From Hippophae tibetana (taxonomy: Eukaryota > Streptophyta > Magnoliopsida > Rosales > Elaeagnaceae), in contig CM072801.1 of NCBI GenBank assembly GCA_037013495.1, positions 75,253,816 to 75,317,815 on the forward strand: 64,000 bases of DNA, written 5' to 3'. The notes below the pieces were generated by a model. That model saw nothing but the letters and a program-made list of their open reading frames with translations, ran no database searches and was not told where the DNA came from. Position 1 is the first letter of the stretch, and each line of letters starts with the position of its first letter. Made by a program: the position numbers and the translations under genes. Positions 49,545-62,588 of the stretch are shown here, piece by piece.

Positions 49545-52156
49545 GTGGGACCAAAATTTTAGAAGTCAATACGTATTGCAAATGATGGAATTTGGTTTCA
49601 AAAACATCGAGAAATAAAGTGTCGCTTTGGTGCGGTTTTAGGTATCCAAAGAAGTTTCAATTTGATATTGTATAATAGGCATTTCGATACACAAAATAAT
49701 ATTTTCAATACATTTTAAAGTTGTAACCCCCATTAATTCTTTTAGTTTTTTGAAACGATGAACTGTATTAGCTTTCTTGTATTTCTCAAGAACAAAGATT
49801 GGTCTAACTCAAAAAACAAAGAGAAGTAAAAGATACTAACATTTTAAAGAAAACATCGAAATGAAATCCACAGAGGAAAACAATGACAACAAAGTAGTAA
49901 AAAAACACAAGACTTGAGGGACAAATTTCCTTTCTTTTTTTGGCATTTGTGACTTAAGAAATCAGAAACCAAACAAAGGACAAAATGTTTCAAATCTGAA
50001 ATTCAAAAAATAAATACGGGAAGATAGATACACTACTTTCAGCAACCAATGATATGAGACTAAATTATGTGGATCGTTTTCACAAACAACATAATACCTT
50101 AGAACACAAAGTAATAAGAAATATTGAATTACCAAGAAAATGGTTAACATGTAAAAATTGAAATCATAAAGAGTTAGAACAAAAAACAACGCAACAATGT
50201 GGGACCAAAAATTTAAGAAGTCAATACGTATTGCAAATGACAGAATTTGGTTTCAAAAACACCGAGAAATAAAGTATCGATTTGGTGCGGTTTTAGGTAT
50301 CCAAACAAGCTTCAATTTGATATTTTATAATAGGCATTTCGTTACTCGAATTAAAATTAATAACATTTTAAATTTGTAAACCCAATTAATCCCTTTACTT
50401 TTTTGAAACGATGAAATGTATTAGCTCTCTTGTATTTCTCAAGAACAAAGATTGGTCTAACTCAAAAAACAAAGAAAAGTAAAAGATACTAACATTTTAA
50501 ACAAAACATCGAAAGGAAATCCAAAGAGGAAAACAACAACAACAAAGTAGTAAAAAAACACAAGACTTGAGGGACAAATTTCCTTTCTTTTTTTGGCATT
50601 GGTGACTTAAGAAAACAGAAACCAAACAAAGGACAAAATGTTTCAAATCTAAAATTCAAAAAATAGATACACGAAGATAGATACACTACTTTCAGCAACC
50701 AAGGATATGAGACTAAATTATGTGGATCCTTTTCGCGGACAACCTAATAACCTTAGAACAATAAGGAATAAGAAATATTGAATTACCAAGAAAATGGTTA
50801 AGATGTAAAAATTGAATTCATAAAGAGTTAGACCAAAAAACAACGCAGCAAGGTGGGACCAAAAGTTAAGAAGTCAATACGTATTGCAAATGATGGAATT
50901 TGGTTTCAAAAACACCGAGAAATAAATTATCGATTTGGTGCGGTTTTAGGTATCCAAATAAGCTTCAATTTGATATTTTATAATAGGCATTTCGATACTC
51001 GAATTAAAATTAATAACATTTTAAATTTGTAAACCCAATTAATCCCTTTACTTTTTTGAAACGATGAAATGTATTAACTCTCTTGTATTTCTCAAGAACA
51101 AAGATTGGTCTAACTCAAAAAACAAATAAAAGTAAAAGATACTAACATTTTAAAGAAAACATCGAAAGGACATCCAAAGAGGAAAACAACGACAACAAAG
51201 TAGTAAAAAACACAAGACTTGAGGGACAAATTTCCTTTCTTTTTTTGGCATTCGTGACTTAAGAAAGCAGAAAGCAAACAAAGGACAAAATGTTTCAAAT
51301 CTAAAATTCAAAAAATAGATACACGAAGATAGATACACTACTTTCATCAACCAAGGATATGAGACTAAATTATGTGGATCCTTTTCGCGGACAACCTAAT
51401 AACCTTAGAACAATAAGGAATAAGAAATATTGAATTACCAAGAAAATGGTTAAGATGTAAAAATTGAAATCATAAAGAGTTAGACCAAAAAACAACGCAG
51501 CAAGGTGGGACCAAAAGTTAAGAAGTCAATACGTATTGCAAATGATGGAACTTGGTTTCAAAAACACCGAGAAATAAAGTATCGATTTGGTGCGGTTTTA
51601 GTTATCCAAATAAGCTTCAATTTGATATTTTATAATAGGCATTTCGATACTCGAATTAAAATTAATAACATTTTAAATTTGTAAACCCAATTAATCCCTT
51701 TACTTTTTTGAAACGATGAAATGTATTAACTCTCTTGTATTTCTCAAGAACAAAGATTGGTCTAACTCAAAAAACAAATAAAAGTAAAAGATACTAACAT
51801 TTTAAAGAAAACATCGAGAGGACATCCAAAGAGGAAAACAACGACAACAAAGTAGTAAAAAACACAAGACTTGAGGGACAAATTTCCTTTCTTTTTTTGG
51901 CATTCGTGACTTAAGAAAGCAGAAAGCAAACAAAGGACAAAATGTTTCAAATCTAAAATTCAAAAAATAGATACACGAAGATAGATACACTACTTTCATC
52001 AACCAAGGATATGAGACCAAATTATGTGGATCCTTTTCGCAGACAACCTAATAACCTTAGAACAATAAGGAATAAGAAATATTGAATTACCAAGAAAATG
52101 GGTAAGATGTAAAAATTGAAATCATAAAGAGTTAGAACAAAAAACAACATAATAAG
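49545..52156 (+). repeat. Alpha-beta-gamma-gamma module (four monomers)
   Basis: Units start at 49545 (alpha; boundary changed to aaagtggg), 50199 (beta; boundary aatgtggg), 50853 and 51505 (gamma, gamma). Both gamma units have tatccaaataagc, aaataaaagtaaaag, aaaggacatcc or agaggacatcc, a six-A run before cacaag, gaaagcaaac and ttcatcaacc. The second gamma ends aatgggtaag and aacataataag, which leads into the next alpha. Confidence 0.8.
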
Positions 52157-54116
52157 GTGGGACCAAAATTTTAGAAGTCAATACGTATTGCAAATGATGG
52201 AATTTGGTTTCAAAAACATCGAGAAATAAAGTGTCGCTTTGGTGCGGTTTTAGGTATCCAAAGAAGTTTCAATTTGATATTGTATAATAGGCATTTCGAT
52301 ACACAAAATAATATTTTCAATACATTTTAAAGTTGTAACCCCCATTAATTCTTTTAGTTTTTTGAAATGATGAACTGTATTAGCTTTCTTGTATTTCTCA
52401 AGAACAAAGATTGGTCTAACTCAAAAAACAAAGAGAAGTAAAAGATACTAACATTTTAAAGAAAACATCGAAATGAAATCCACAGAGGAAAACAATGACA
52501 ACAAAGTAGTAAAAAAACACAAGACTTGAGGGACAAATTTCCTTTCTTTTTTTGGCATTTGTGACTTAAGAAATCAGAAACCAAACAAAGGACAAAATGT
52601 TTCAAATCTGAAATTCAAAAAATAGATACACGAAGATAGATACACTACTTTCAGCAACCAATGATATGAGACTAAATTATGTGGATCCTTTTCACAAAGA
52701 ACCTAATACCTTAGAACATAAAGTAATAAGAAATATTGAATTACCAAGAAAATGGTTAACATGTAAAAATTGAAATCATAAAGAGTTAGAACAAAAAACA
52801 ACGCAACAAGGTGGGACCAAAAATTGAAGAAGTCAATACGTATTGCAAATGACAGAATTTGGTTTCAAAAACACCGAGAAATAAAGTATCGATTTGGTGC
52901 GGTTTTAGGTATCCAAACAAGCTTCAATTTGATATTTTATAATAGGCATTTCGTTACTCGAATTAAAATTAATAACATTTTAAATTTGTAAACCCAATTA
53001 ATCCCTTTACTTTTTTGAAACGATGAAATGTATTAGCTCTCTTGTATTTCTCAAGAACAAAGATTGGTCTAACTCAAAAAACAAAGAAAAGTAAAAGACA
53101 CTAACATTTTAAACAAAACCTCGAAAGGAAATCCAAAGAGGAAAACAACAACAACAAAGTAGTAAAAAAACACAAGACTTGAGGGACAAATTTCCTTTCT
53201 TTTTTTGGCATTGGTGACTTAAGAAAACAGAAACCAAACAAAGGACAAAATGTTTCAAATCTATAATTCAAAAAATAGATACACGAAGATAGATACACTA
53301 CTTTCAGCAACCAAGGATATGAGACTAAATTATGTGGATCCTTTTCGCGGACAACCTAATAACCTTAGAACAATAAGGAATAAGAAATATTGAATTACCA
53401 AGAAAATGGTTAAGATGTAAAAATTGAAATCATAAAGAGTTAGACCAAAAAACAACGCAGCAAGGTGGGACCAAAAGTTAAGAAGTCAATACGTATTGCA
53501 AATGACGGAATTTGGTTTCAAAAACACCGAGAAATAAAGTATCGATTTGGTGCGGTTTTAGGTATCCAAATAAGCTTCAATTTGATATTTTATAATAGGC
53601 ATTTCGATACTCGAATTAAAATTAATAACATTTTAAATTTGTAAACCCAATTAATCCCTTTACTTTTTTGAAACGATGAAATGTATTAACTCTCTTGTAT
53701 TTCTCAAGAACAAAGATTGGTCTAACTCAAAAAACAAATAAAAGTAAAAGATACTAACATTTTAAAGAAAACATCGAGAGGACATCCAAAGAGGAAAACA
53801 ACGACAACAAAGTAGTAAAAAACACAAGACTTGAGGGACAAATTTCCTTTCTTTTTTTGGCATTCGTGACTTAAGAAAGCAGAAAGCAAACAAATGACAA
53901 AATGTTTCAAATCTAAAATTCAAAAAATAGATACACGAAGATAGATACACTACTTTCATCAACCAAGGATATGAGACCAAATTATGTGGATCCTTTTCGC
54001 AGACAACCTAATAACCTTAGAACAATAAGGAATAAGAAATATTGAATTACCAAGAAAATGGGTAAGATGTAAAAATTGAAATCATAAAGAGTTAGAACAA
54101 AAAACAACATAATAAG
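52157..54116 (+). repeat. Alpha-beta-gamma module (three monomers, 1960 bp)
   Basis: Units start at 52157 (alpha, with gaaatgatgaac), 52811 (beta, aaaattgaagaagtc, ttaaacaaaacctcg, ctataattc) and 53465 (gamma, agaggacatcc, caaatgacaaaatg, end aatgggtaag then aacataataag). The order repeats the preceding module with one gamma fewer. Confidence 0.8.
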
Positions 54117-57100
54117 GTGGGACCAAAATTTTAGAAGTCAATACGTATTGCAAATGATGGAATTTGGTTTCAAAAACATCGAGAAATAAAGTGTCGCCTT
54201 GGTGCGGTTTTAGGTATCCAAAGAAGTTTCAATTTGATATTGTATAATAGGCATTTCGATACACAAAATAATATTTTCAATACATTTTAAAGTTGTAACC
54301 CCCATTAATTCTTTTAGTTTTTTGAAACGATGAACTGTATTAGCTTTCTTGTATTTCTCAAGAACAAAGATTGGTCTAACTCAAAAAACAAAGAGAAGTA
54401 AAAGATACTAACATTTTAAAGAAAACATCGAAATGAAATCCACAGAGGAAAACAATGACAACAAAGTAGTAAAAAAACACAAGACTTGAGGGACAAATTT
54501 CCTTTCTTTTTTTGGCATTTGTGACTTAAGAAATCAGAAACCAAACAAAGGACAAAATGTTTCAAATCTGAAATTCAAAAAATGGATACACGAAGATAGA
54601 TACACTACTTTCAGCAACCAATGATATGAGACTAAATTATGTGGATCCTTTTCACAAACAACCTAATACCTTAGAACACAAAGTAATAAGAAATATTGAA
54701 TTACCAAGAAAATGGGTAAGATGTAAAAATTGAAATCATAAAGAGTTAGAACAAAAAACAACATAATAAGGTGGGACCAAAATTTTAGAAGTCAATACGT
54801 ATTGCAAATGATGGAATTTGGTTTCAAAAACATCCAGAAATAAAGTGTCGCTTTGGTGCGGTTTTAGGTATCCAAAGAAGTTTCAATTTGATATTGTACA
54901 ATAGGCATTTCGATACACAAAATAATATTTTCAATACATTTTAAAGTTGTAACCCCCATTAATTCTTTTAGTTTTTTGAAACGATGAACTGTATTAGCTT
55001 TCTTGTATTTCTCAAGAACAAAGATTGGTCTAACTCAAAAAACGAAGAGAAGTAAAAGATACTAACATTTTAAAGAAAACATCGAAATGAAATCCACAGA
55101 GGAAAACAATGACAACAAAGTAGTAAAAAAACACAAGACTTGAGGGACAAATTTCCTTTCTTTTTTTGGCATTTGTGACTTAAGAAATCAGAAACCAAAC
55201 AAAGGACAAAATGTTTCAAATCTGAAATTCAAAAAATAGATACACGAAGATAGATACACTACTTTCAGCAACCAATGATATGAGACTAAATTATGTGGAT
55301 CCTTTTCACAAACAACCTAATACCTTAGAACACAAAGTAATAAGAAATATTGAATTACCAAGAAAATGGTTAAGATGTAAAAATTGAAATCATAAAGAGT
55401 TAGAACAAAAAACAACGCAACAAGGTGGGACCAAAAATTTAAGATGTCAATACGTATTGCAAATGACAGAATTTGGTTTCAAAAACACCGAGAAATAAAG
55501 TATCGATTTGGTGCGGTTTTAGGTATCCAAACAAGCTTCAATTTGATATTTTATAATAGGCATTTCGTTACTCGAATTAAAATTAATAACATTTTAAATT
55601 TGTAAACCCAATTAATCCCTTTACTTTTTTGAAACGATGAAATGTATTAGCTCTCTTGTATTTCTCAAGAACAAAGATTGGTCTAACTCAAAAATCAAAG
55701 AAAAGTAAAAGATACTAACATTTTAAACAAAACCTCGAAAGGAAATCCAAAGAGGAAAACAACAACAACAAAGTAGTAAAAAAACACAAGACTTGAGGGA
55801 CAAATTTCCTTTCTTTTTTTGGCATTGGTGACTTAAGAAAACAGAAACCAAACAAAGGACAAAATGTTTCAAATCTATAATTCAAAAAATAGATACACGA
55901 AGATAGATACACTACTTTCAGCAACCAAGGATATGAGACTAAATTATGTGGATCCTTTTCGCGGACAACCTAATAACCTTAGAACAATAAGGAATAAGAA
56001 ATATTGAATTACCAAGAAAATGGTTAAGATGTAAAAATTGAAATCATAAAGAGTTAGACCAAAAAACAACGCAGCAAGGTGGGACCAAAAGTTAAGAAGT
56101 CAATACGTATTGCAAATGATGGAATTTGGTTTCAAAAACACCGATAAATAAAGTATCGATTTGGTGCGGTTTTAGGTATCCAAATAAGCTTCAATTTGAT
56201 ATTTTATAATAGGCATTTCGATACTCGAATTAAAATTAATAACATTTTAAATTTGTAAACCCAATTAATCCCTTTACTTTTTTGAAACGATGAAATGTAT
56301 TAACTCTCTTGTATTTCTCAAGAACAAAGATTGGTCTAACTCAAAAAACAAATAAAAGTAAAAGATACTAACATTTTAAAGAAAACATCGAAAGGACATC
56401 CAAAGAGGAAAACAACGACAACAAAGTAGTAAAAAACACAAGACTTGAGGGACAAATTTCCTTTCTTTTTTTGGCATTCGTGACTTAAGAAAGCAGAAAG
56501 CAAACAAAGGACAAAATGTTTCAAATCTAAAATTCAAAAAATAGATACACGAAGATAGATACACTACTTTCATCAACCAAGGATATGAGACCAAATTATG
56601 TGGATCCTTTTCGCAGACAACCTAATAACCTTAGAACAATAAGGAATAAGAAATATTGAATTACCAAGAAAATGGTTAAGATGTAAAAATTGAAATCATA
56701 AAGAGTTAGACCAAAAAACAACGCAGCAAGGTGGGACCAAAAGTTAAGAAGTCAATACGTATTGCAAATGACGAAATTTGGTTTCAAAAACACCGAGAAA
56801 TAAAGTATCGATTTGGTGCGGTTTTAGGTATCCAAATAAGCTTCAATTTGATATTTTATAATAGGCATTTCGATACTCGAATTAAAATTAATAACATTTT
56901 AAATTTGTAAACATAATTAATCCCTTTACTTTTTTGAAACGATGAAATGTATTAACTCTCTTGTATTTCTCAAGAACAAAGATTGGTCTAACTCAAAAAA
57001 CAAATAAAAGTAAAAGATACTAACATTTTAAAGAAAACATCGAAAGGACATCCAAAGAGGAAAACAACGACAACAAAGTAGTAAAAAAACACAAGACTTG

Positions 57101-57383
57101 AGGGACAAATTTCCTTTCTTTTTTTGGCATTCGTGACTTAAGAAAGCAGAAAGCAAACAAAGGACAAAATCTTTCAAATCTAAAATTCAAAAAATAGATA
57201 CACGAATATAGATACACTACTTTCATCAACCAAGGATATGAGACCAAATTATGTGGATCCTTTTCGCAGACAACCTAATAACCTTAGAACAATAAGGAAT
57301 AAGAAATATTGAATTACCAAGAAAATGGTTAAGATGTAAAAATTGAAATCATAAAGAGTTAGACCAAAAAACAACGCAGCAAG
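54117..57383 (+). repeat. Alpha-alpha-beta-gamma-gamma module (five monomers)
   Basis: Units start at 54117 and 54771 (alpha twice), 55425 (beta), 56079 and 56731 (gamma twice). The first alpha ends aatgggtaag plus aacataataag, like a gamma end, which explains why a second alpha follows. The second alpha has aacatccag and gtacaatagg. The beta unit has aatttaagatgtc, the same private change as the beta at 44980, 10445 bp upstream, while its 3' half is of the 52811 type (ttaaacaaaacctcg, ctataattc). Confidence 0.8.
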
Positions 57384-58688
57384 GTGGGACCAAAAGTTAA
57401 GAAGTCAATACGTATTGCAAATGACGGAATTTGGTTTCAAAAACACCGAGAAATAAAGTATCGATTTGGTGTGGTTTTAGGTATCCAAACAAGCTTCAAT
57501 TTGATATTTTATAATAGGCATTTCGATAATCGAATTAAAATTAATAACATTTTAAATTTGTAAACATAATTAATCCCTTTACTTTTTTGAAACGATGAAT
57601 GTATTAGCTCTCTTGTATTTCTCAAGAACAAAGATTGGTCTAACTCAAAAAACAAAGAAAAGTAAAAGATACTAACATTTTAAAGAAAACATCGAAATGA
57701 AATCCAAAGAGGAAAACAATGACAACAAAGTAGTAAAAAAACACAAGACTTGAGGGACAAATTTCCTTTCTTTTTTTGGCATTTGTGACTTAAGAAATCA
57801 GAAACCAAACAAAAGACAAAATGTTTCAAATCTAAAATTCAAAAAATAGATATACGAAGATAGATACACTACTTCAGCAACCCAGGCTATAAAACCAAAT
57901 GATGTGGATCCTTTTCGCGGACAACATAATAACCTTAGAACAATAAGGAATAAGAAATATTGAATTACCAAGAAAATGGTTAAGATGTAAAAATTGAAAT
58001 CATAAAGAGTTAGAATAAAAAACAACATAATAAGGTGGGACCAAAATTTTAGAAGTCAATACGTATTGCAAATGATGGAATTTGGTTTCAAAAACACCGA
58101 GAAATAAAGTGTCGCTTTGGTGCGGTTTTAGGTATCCAAAGAAGTTTCAATTTGATATTGTATAATAGGCATTTTGATACACAAAATAATATTTTCAAAA
58201 CATTTTAAAGTTGTAACCCCCATTAATTCTTTTAGTTTTTTGAAACGATGAACTGTATTAGCTGTCTTGTATTTCTCAAGAACAAAGATTGGTCTAACTC
58301 AAAAAACAAAGAAAAGTAAAAGATACTAACATTTTAAAGAAAACATCGAAATGAAATCCACAGAGGAAAACAATGACAACAAAGTAGTAAAAAAACACAA
58401 GACTTGAGGGACAAATTTCCTTTCTTTTTTTGGCATTTGTGACTTAAGAAAGCAGACACCAAACAAAGGACAAAATGTTTCAAATCTGAAATTCATAAAA
58501 TAGATACACGAAGATAGATACACTACTTTCAGCAACCAATGATATGAGACTAAATTATGTGGATCCTTTTCACAAACAACCTAATACCTTAGAACACAAA
58601 GTAATAAGAAATATTGAATTACCAAGAAAATGGTTAACATGTAAAAATTGAAATCATAAAGAGTTAGAACAAAAAACAACGCAACAAG
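57384..58688 (+). repeat. Two monomers leading into a copied block
   Basis: Units start at 57384 (gtgtggtttt, gataatcga, gtaaacataatt, ctataaaacc, end aacataataag) and 58035 (pos-3-like with ttttgatacac, tagctgtcttg, cagacacc, aattcataaaatag). The first resembles HOR pos-2 in its middle (gataatcga). The second matches 47589 at its private variants. Confidence 0.75.
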
Positions 58689-59327
58689 GTGGGACCAAAA
58701 TTTAAGAAGTCAATACGTATTGCAAATGACGGAATTTGGTTTCAAAAACACCGAGAAATAAAGTATCGATTTGGAGCGGTTTTAGGTATCCAAACAAGCT
58801 TCAATTTGAGTTTTTATAATAGGCATTTGGATACTCGAATTAAAAGTAATAATGTAAACCCAATTAATCCCTTTACTTTTTTGAAACGATGAATGTATTA
58901 GCTCTCCTGTATTTCTCAAGAACAAAGATTGGTCTAACTCAAAAAACAAAGAAAAGTAAAAGATACTAACATTTTAAAGAAAACATCGAAAGGAAATCCA
59001 AAGAGGAAAACAACGACAACAAAGTAGTAAAAAAACACAAGACTTGAGGGACAAATTTCCTTTCTTTTTTTGGCATTTGTGACTTAAGAAAGCAGAAACC
59101 AACAAAGGACAAAATGTTTGAAATCTAAAATTCAAAAAATAGATATACGAAGATAGATACACTACTTCAGCAACCCAGGCTATAAAACCAAATGATGTGG
59201 ATCCTTTTCGCGGACAACATAACAACCTTAGAACAATAAGGAATAAGAAATATTGAATTACCAAGAAAATGGTTAAGATGTAAAAATTTAAATCATAAAG
59301 AGTTAGAACAAAAAACAACATAATAAG
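58689..59327 (+). repeat. Short monomer (639 bp) with internal deletion
   Basis: This unit has the ggagcggtttt, gagtttttata and aaaagtaat markers of 48243. About 11-12 bases are missing near 58851: aataatgtaaaccc stands where related units read aataac, then attttaaattt, then gtaaaccc. It is the shortest monomer in the window. The deletion explains why the offset to the upstream copy falls from 10446 to 10435 bp across this unit. Confidence 0.85.
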
Positions 59328-62300
59328 GTGGGACCAAAATTTTAGAAGTCAATACGTATTGCAAAGGATGGAATTTGGTTTCAAAAACACCGAGAAATAA
59401 AGTGTCGCTTTGGTGCGGTTTTAGGTATCCAAAGAAGTTTCAATTTGATATTGTATAATACGCATTTCGATACTCGAATTAAATCTAATAACATTTTAAA
59501 TTTGTAAACCCAATTAATCCCTTTACTTTTTTGAAACGATGAAATGTATTAACTCTCTTGTATTTCTCAAGAACAAAGATTGGTCTAACTCAAAAAACAA
59601 AGAAAAGTAAAAGATACTAACATTTTAAAGAAAACATCGAAATGAAACCCAAAGAGGAAAACAATCACAACAAAGTAGTAAAAAAACACAAGACTTGAGG
59701 GACAAATTTCCTTTCTTTTTTTGGCATTCGTGACTTAAGAAAGCAGAAAGCAAACAAAGGACAAAATGTTTCAAATCTAAAATTCAAAAAATAGATACAC
59801 GAAGATAGATACACTACTTTCATCAACCAAGGATATGAGACCAAATTATGTGGATCCTTTTCGCAGACAACCTAATAACCTTAGAACAATAAGGAATAAG
59901 AAATATTGAATTACCAAGAAAATGGTTAAGATGTAAAAATTGAAATCATAAAGAGTTAGACCAAAAAACAACGCAGCAAGGTGGGACCAAAAGTTAAGAA
60001 GTCAATACGTATTGCAAATGACGGAATTTGGTTTCAAAAACACCGAGAAATAAAGTATCGATTTGGTGCGGTTTTAGGTATCCAAATAAGCTTCAATTTG
60101 ATATTTTATAATAGGCATTTCGATACTCGAATTAAAATTAATAACATTTTAAATTTGTAAACCCAATTAATCCCTTTACTTTTTTGAAACGATGAAATGT
60201 ATTAACTCTCTTGTATTTCTCAAGAACAAAGATTGGTCTAACTCAAAAAACAAATAAAAGTAAAAGATACTAACATTTTAAAGAAAACATCGAAAGGACA
60301 TCCAAAGAGGAAAACAACGACAACAAAGTAGTAAAAAACACAAGACTTGAGGGACAAATTTCCTTTCTTTTTTTGGCATTCGTGACTTAAGAAAGCAGAA
60401 AGCAAACAAAGGACAAAATGTTTCAAATCTAAAATTCAAAAAATAGATACACGAAGATAGATACACTACTTTCATCAACCAAGGATATGAGACCAAATTA
60501 TGTGGATCCTTTTCGCAGACAACCTAATAACCTTAGAACAATAAGGAATAAGAAATATTGAATTACCAAGAAAATGGTTAAGATGTAAAAATTGAAATCA
60601 TAAAGAGTTAGACCAAAAAACAACGCAGCAAGGTGGGACCAAAAGTTAAGAAGTCAATACGTATTGCAAATGACGGAATTTGGTTTCAAAAACACCGAGA
60701 ATTAAAGTATCGATTTGGTGCGGTTTTAGGTATCCAAATAAGCTTCAATTTGATATTTTATAATAGGCATTTCGATACTCGAATTAAAATTAATAACATT
60801 TTAAATTTGTAAACATAATTAATCCCTTTACTTTTTTGAAACGATGAAATGTATTAACTCTCTTGTATTTCTCAAGAACAAAGATTGGTCTAACTCAAAA
60901 AACAAATAAAAGTAAAAGATACTAACATTTTAAAGAAAACATCGAAAGGACATCCAAAGAGGAAAACAACGACAACAAAGTAGTAAAAAAACACAAGACT
61001 TGAGGGACAAATTTCCTTTCTTTTTTTGGCATTCGTGACTTAAGAAAGCAGAAAGCAAACAAAGGACAAAATGTTTCAAATCTAAAATTCAAAAAATAGA
61101 TACACGAAGATAGATACACTACTTTCATCAACCAAGGATATGAGACCAAATTATGTGGATCCTTTTCGCAGACAACCTAATAACCTTAGAACAATAAGGA
61201 ATAAGAAATATTGAATTACCAAGAAAATGGTTAAGATGTAAAAATTGAAATCATAAAGAGTTAGACCAAAAAACAACGCAGCAAGGTGGGACCAAAAGTT
61301 AAGAAGTCAATACGTATTGCAAATGACGGAATTTGGTTTCAAAAACACCGAGAAATAAAGTATCGATTTGGTGCGGTTTTAGGTATCCAAACAAGCTTCA
61401 ATTTGATATTTTATAATAGGCATTTCGATACTCGAATTAAAATTAATAACATTTTCAATTTGTAAACATAATTAATCCCTTTACTTTTTTGAAACGATGA
61501 ATGTATTAGCTCTCTTGTATTTCTCAAGAACAAAGATTGGTCTAACTCAAAAAACAAAGAAAAGTAAAAGATACTAACATTTTAAAGAAAACATCGAAAT
61601 GAAATCCAAAGAGGAAAACAATGACAACAAAGTAGTAAAAAAACACAAGACTTGAGGGACAAATTTCCTTTCTTTTTTTGGCATTCGTGACTTAAGAAAG
61701 CAGAAAGCAAACAAAGGACAAAATGTTTCAAATCTAAAATTCAAAAAATAGATACACGAAGATAGATACACTACTTTCATCAACCAAGGATATGAGACCA
61801 AATTATGTGGATCCTTTTCGCAGACAACCTAATAACCTTAGAACAATAAGGAATAAGAAATATTGAATTACCAAGAAAATGGTTAAGATGTAAAAATTGA
61901 AATCATAAAGAGTTAGACCAAAAAACAACGCAGCAAGGTGGGACCAAAAGTTAAGAAGTCAATACGTATTGCAAATGACGGAATTTGGTTTCAAAAACAC
62001 CGAGAAATAAAGTATCGATTTGGTGCGGTTTTAGGTATCCAAATAAGCTTCAATTTGATATTTTATAATAGGCATTTCGATACTCGAATTAAAATTAATG
62101 ACATTTTAAATTTGTAAACATAATTAATCCCTTTACTTTTTTGAAACGATGAAATGTATTAACTCTCTTGTATTTCTCAAGAACAAAGATTGGTCTAACT
62201 CAAAAAACAAATAAAAGTAAAAGATACTAACATTTTAAAGAAAACATCGAAAGGAAATCCAAAGAGGAAAACAACGACAACAAAGTAGTAAAAAAACACA

Positions 62301-62588
62301 AGACTTGAGGGACAAATTTCCTTTCTTTTTTTGGCATTTGTGACTTAAGAAAGCAGAAACCAACAAAGGACAAAATGTTTGAAATCTAAAATTCAAAAAA
62401 TAGATATACGAAGATAGATACACTACTTCAGCAACCCAGGCTATAAAACCAAATGATGTGGATCCTTTTCGCGGACAACATAACAACCTTAGAACAATAA
62501 GGAATAAGAAATATTGAATTACCAAGAAAATGGTTAAGATGTAAAAATTTAAATCATAAAGAGTTAGAACAAAAAACAACATAATAAG
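59328..62588 (+). repeat. Five-monomer segment: one aaatctaat unit, gamma-like units, one ctataaaacc unit
   Basis: Units start at 59328, 59981, 60633, 61286 and 61938. Unit 59328 has aaaggatgg, gtataatacgc and aaatctaat. Units 59981 and 60633 are gamma-like (aaataagc, aaaggacatcc, gaaagcaaac, ttcatcaacc); 61286 has aaacaagc and a pos-4-like centre with a gamma 3' end. Unit 61938 starts gamma-like and ends with gaaaccaacaaagg, ctataaaacc and aaatttaaatc. The 3' half of 58689 plus 59328 recurs at 61938/62589, a five-monomer period of 3261 bp. Confidence 0.75.

Noticed and set aside
50197..50379. Plus-strand open frame of 60 residues, and a similar one at 58689-58892
   Set aside because: These open only because of small indels in two monomers; other copies have stops in the same place.
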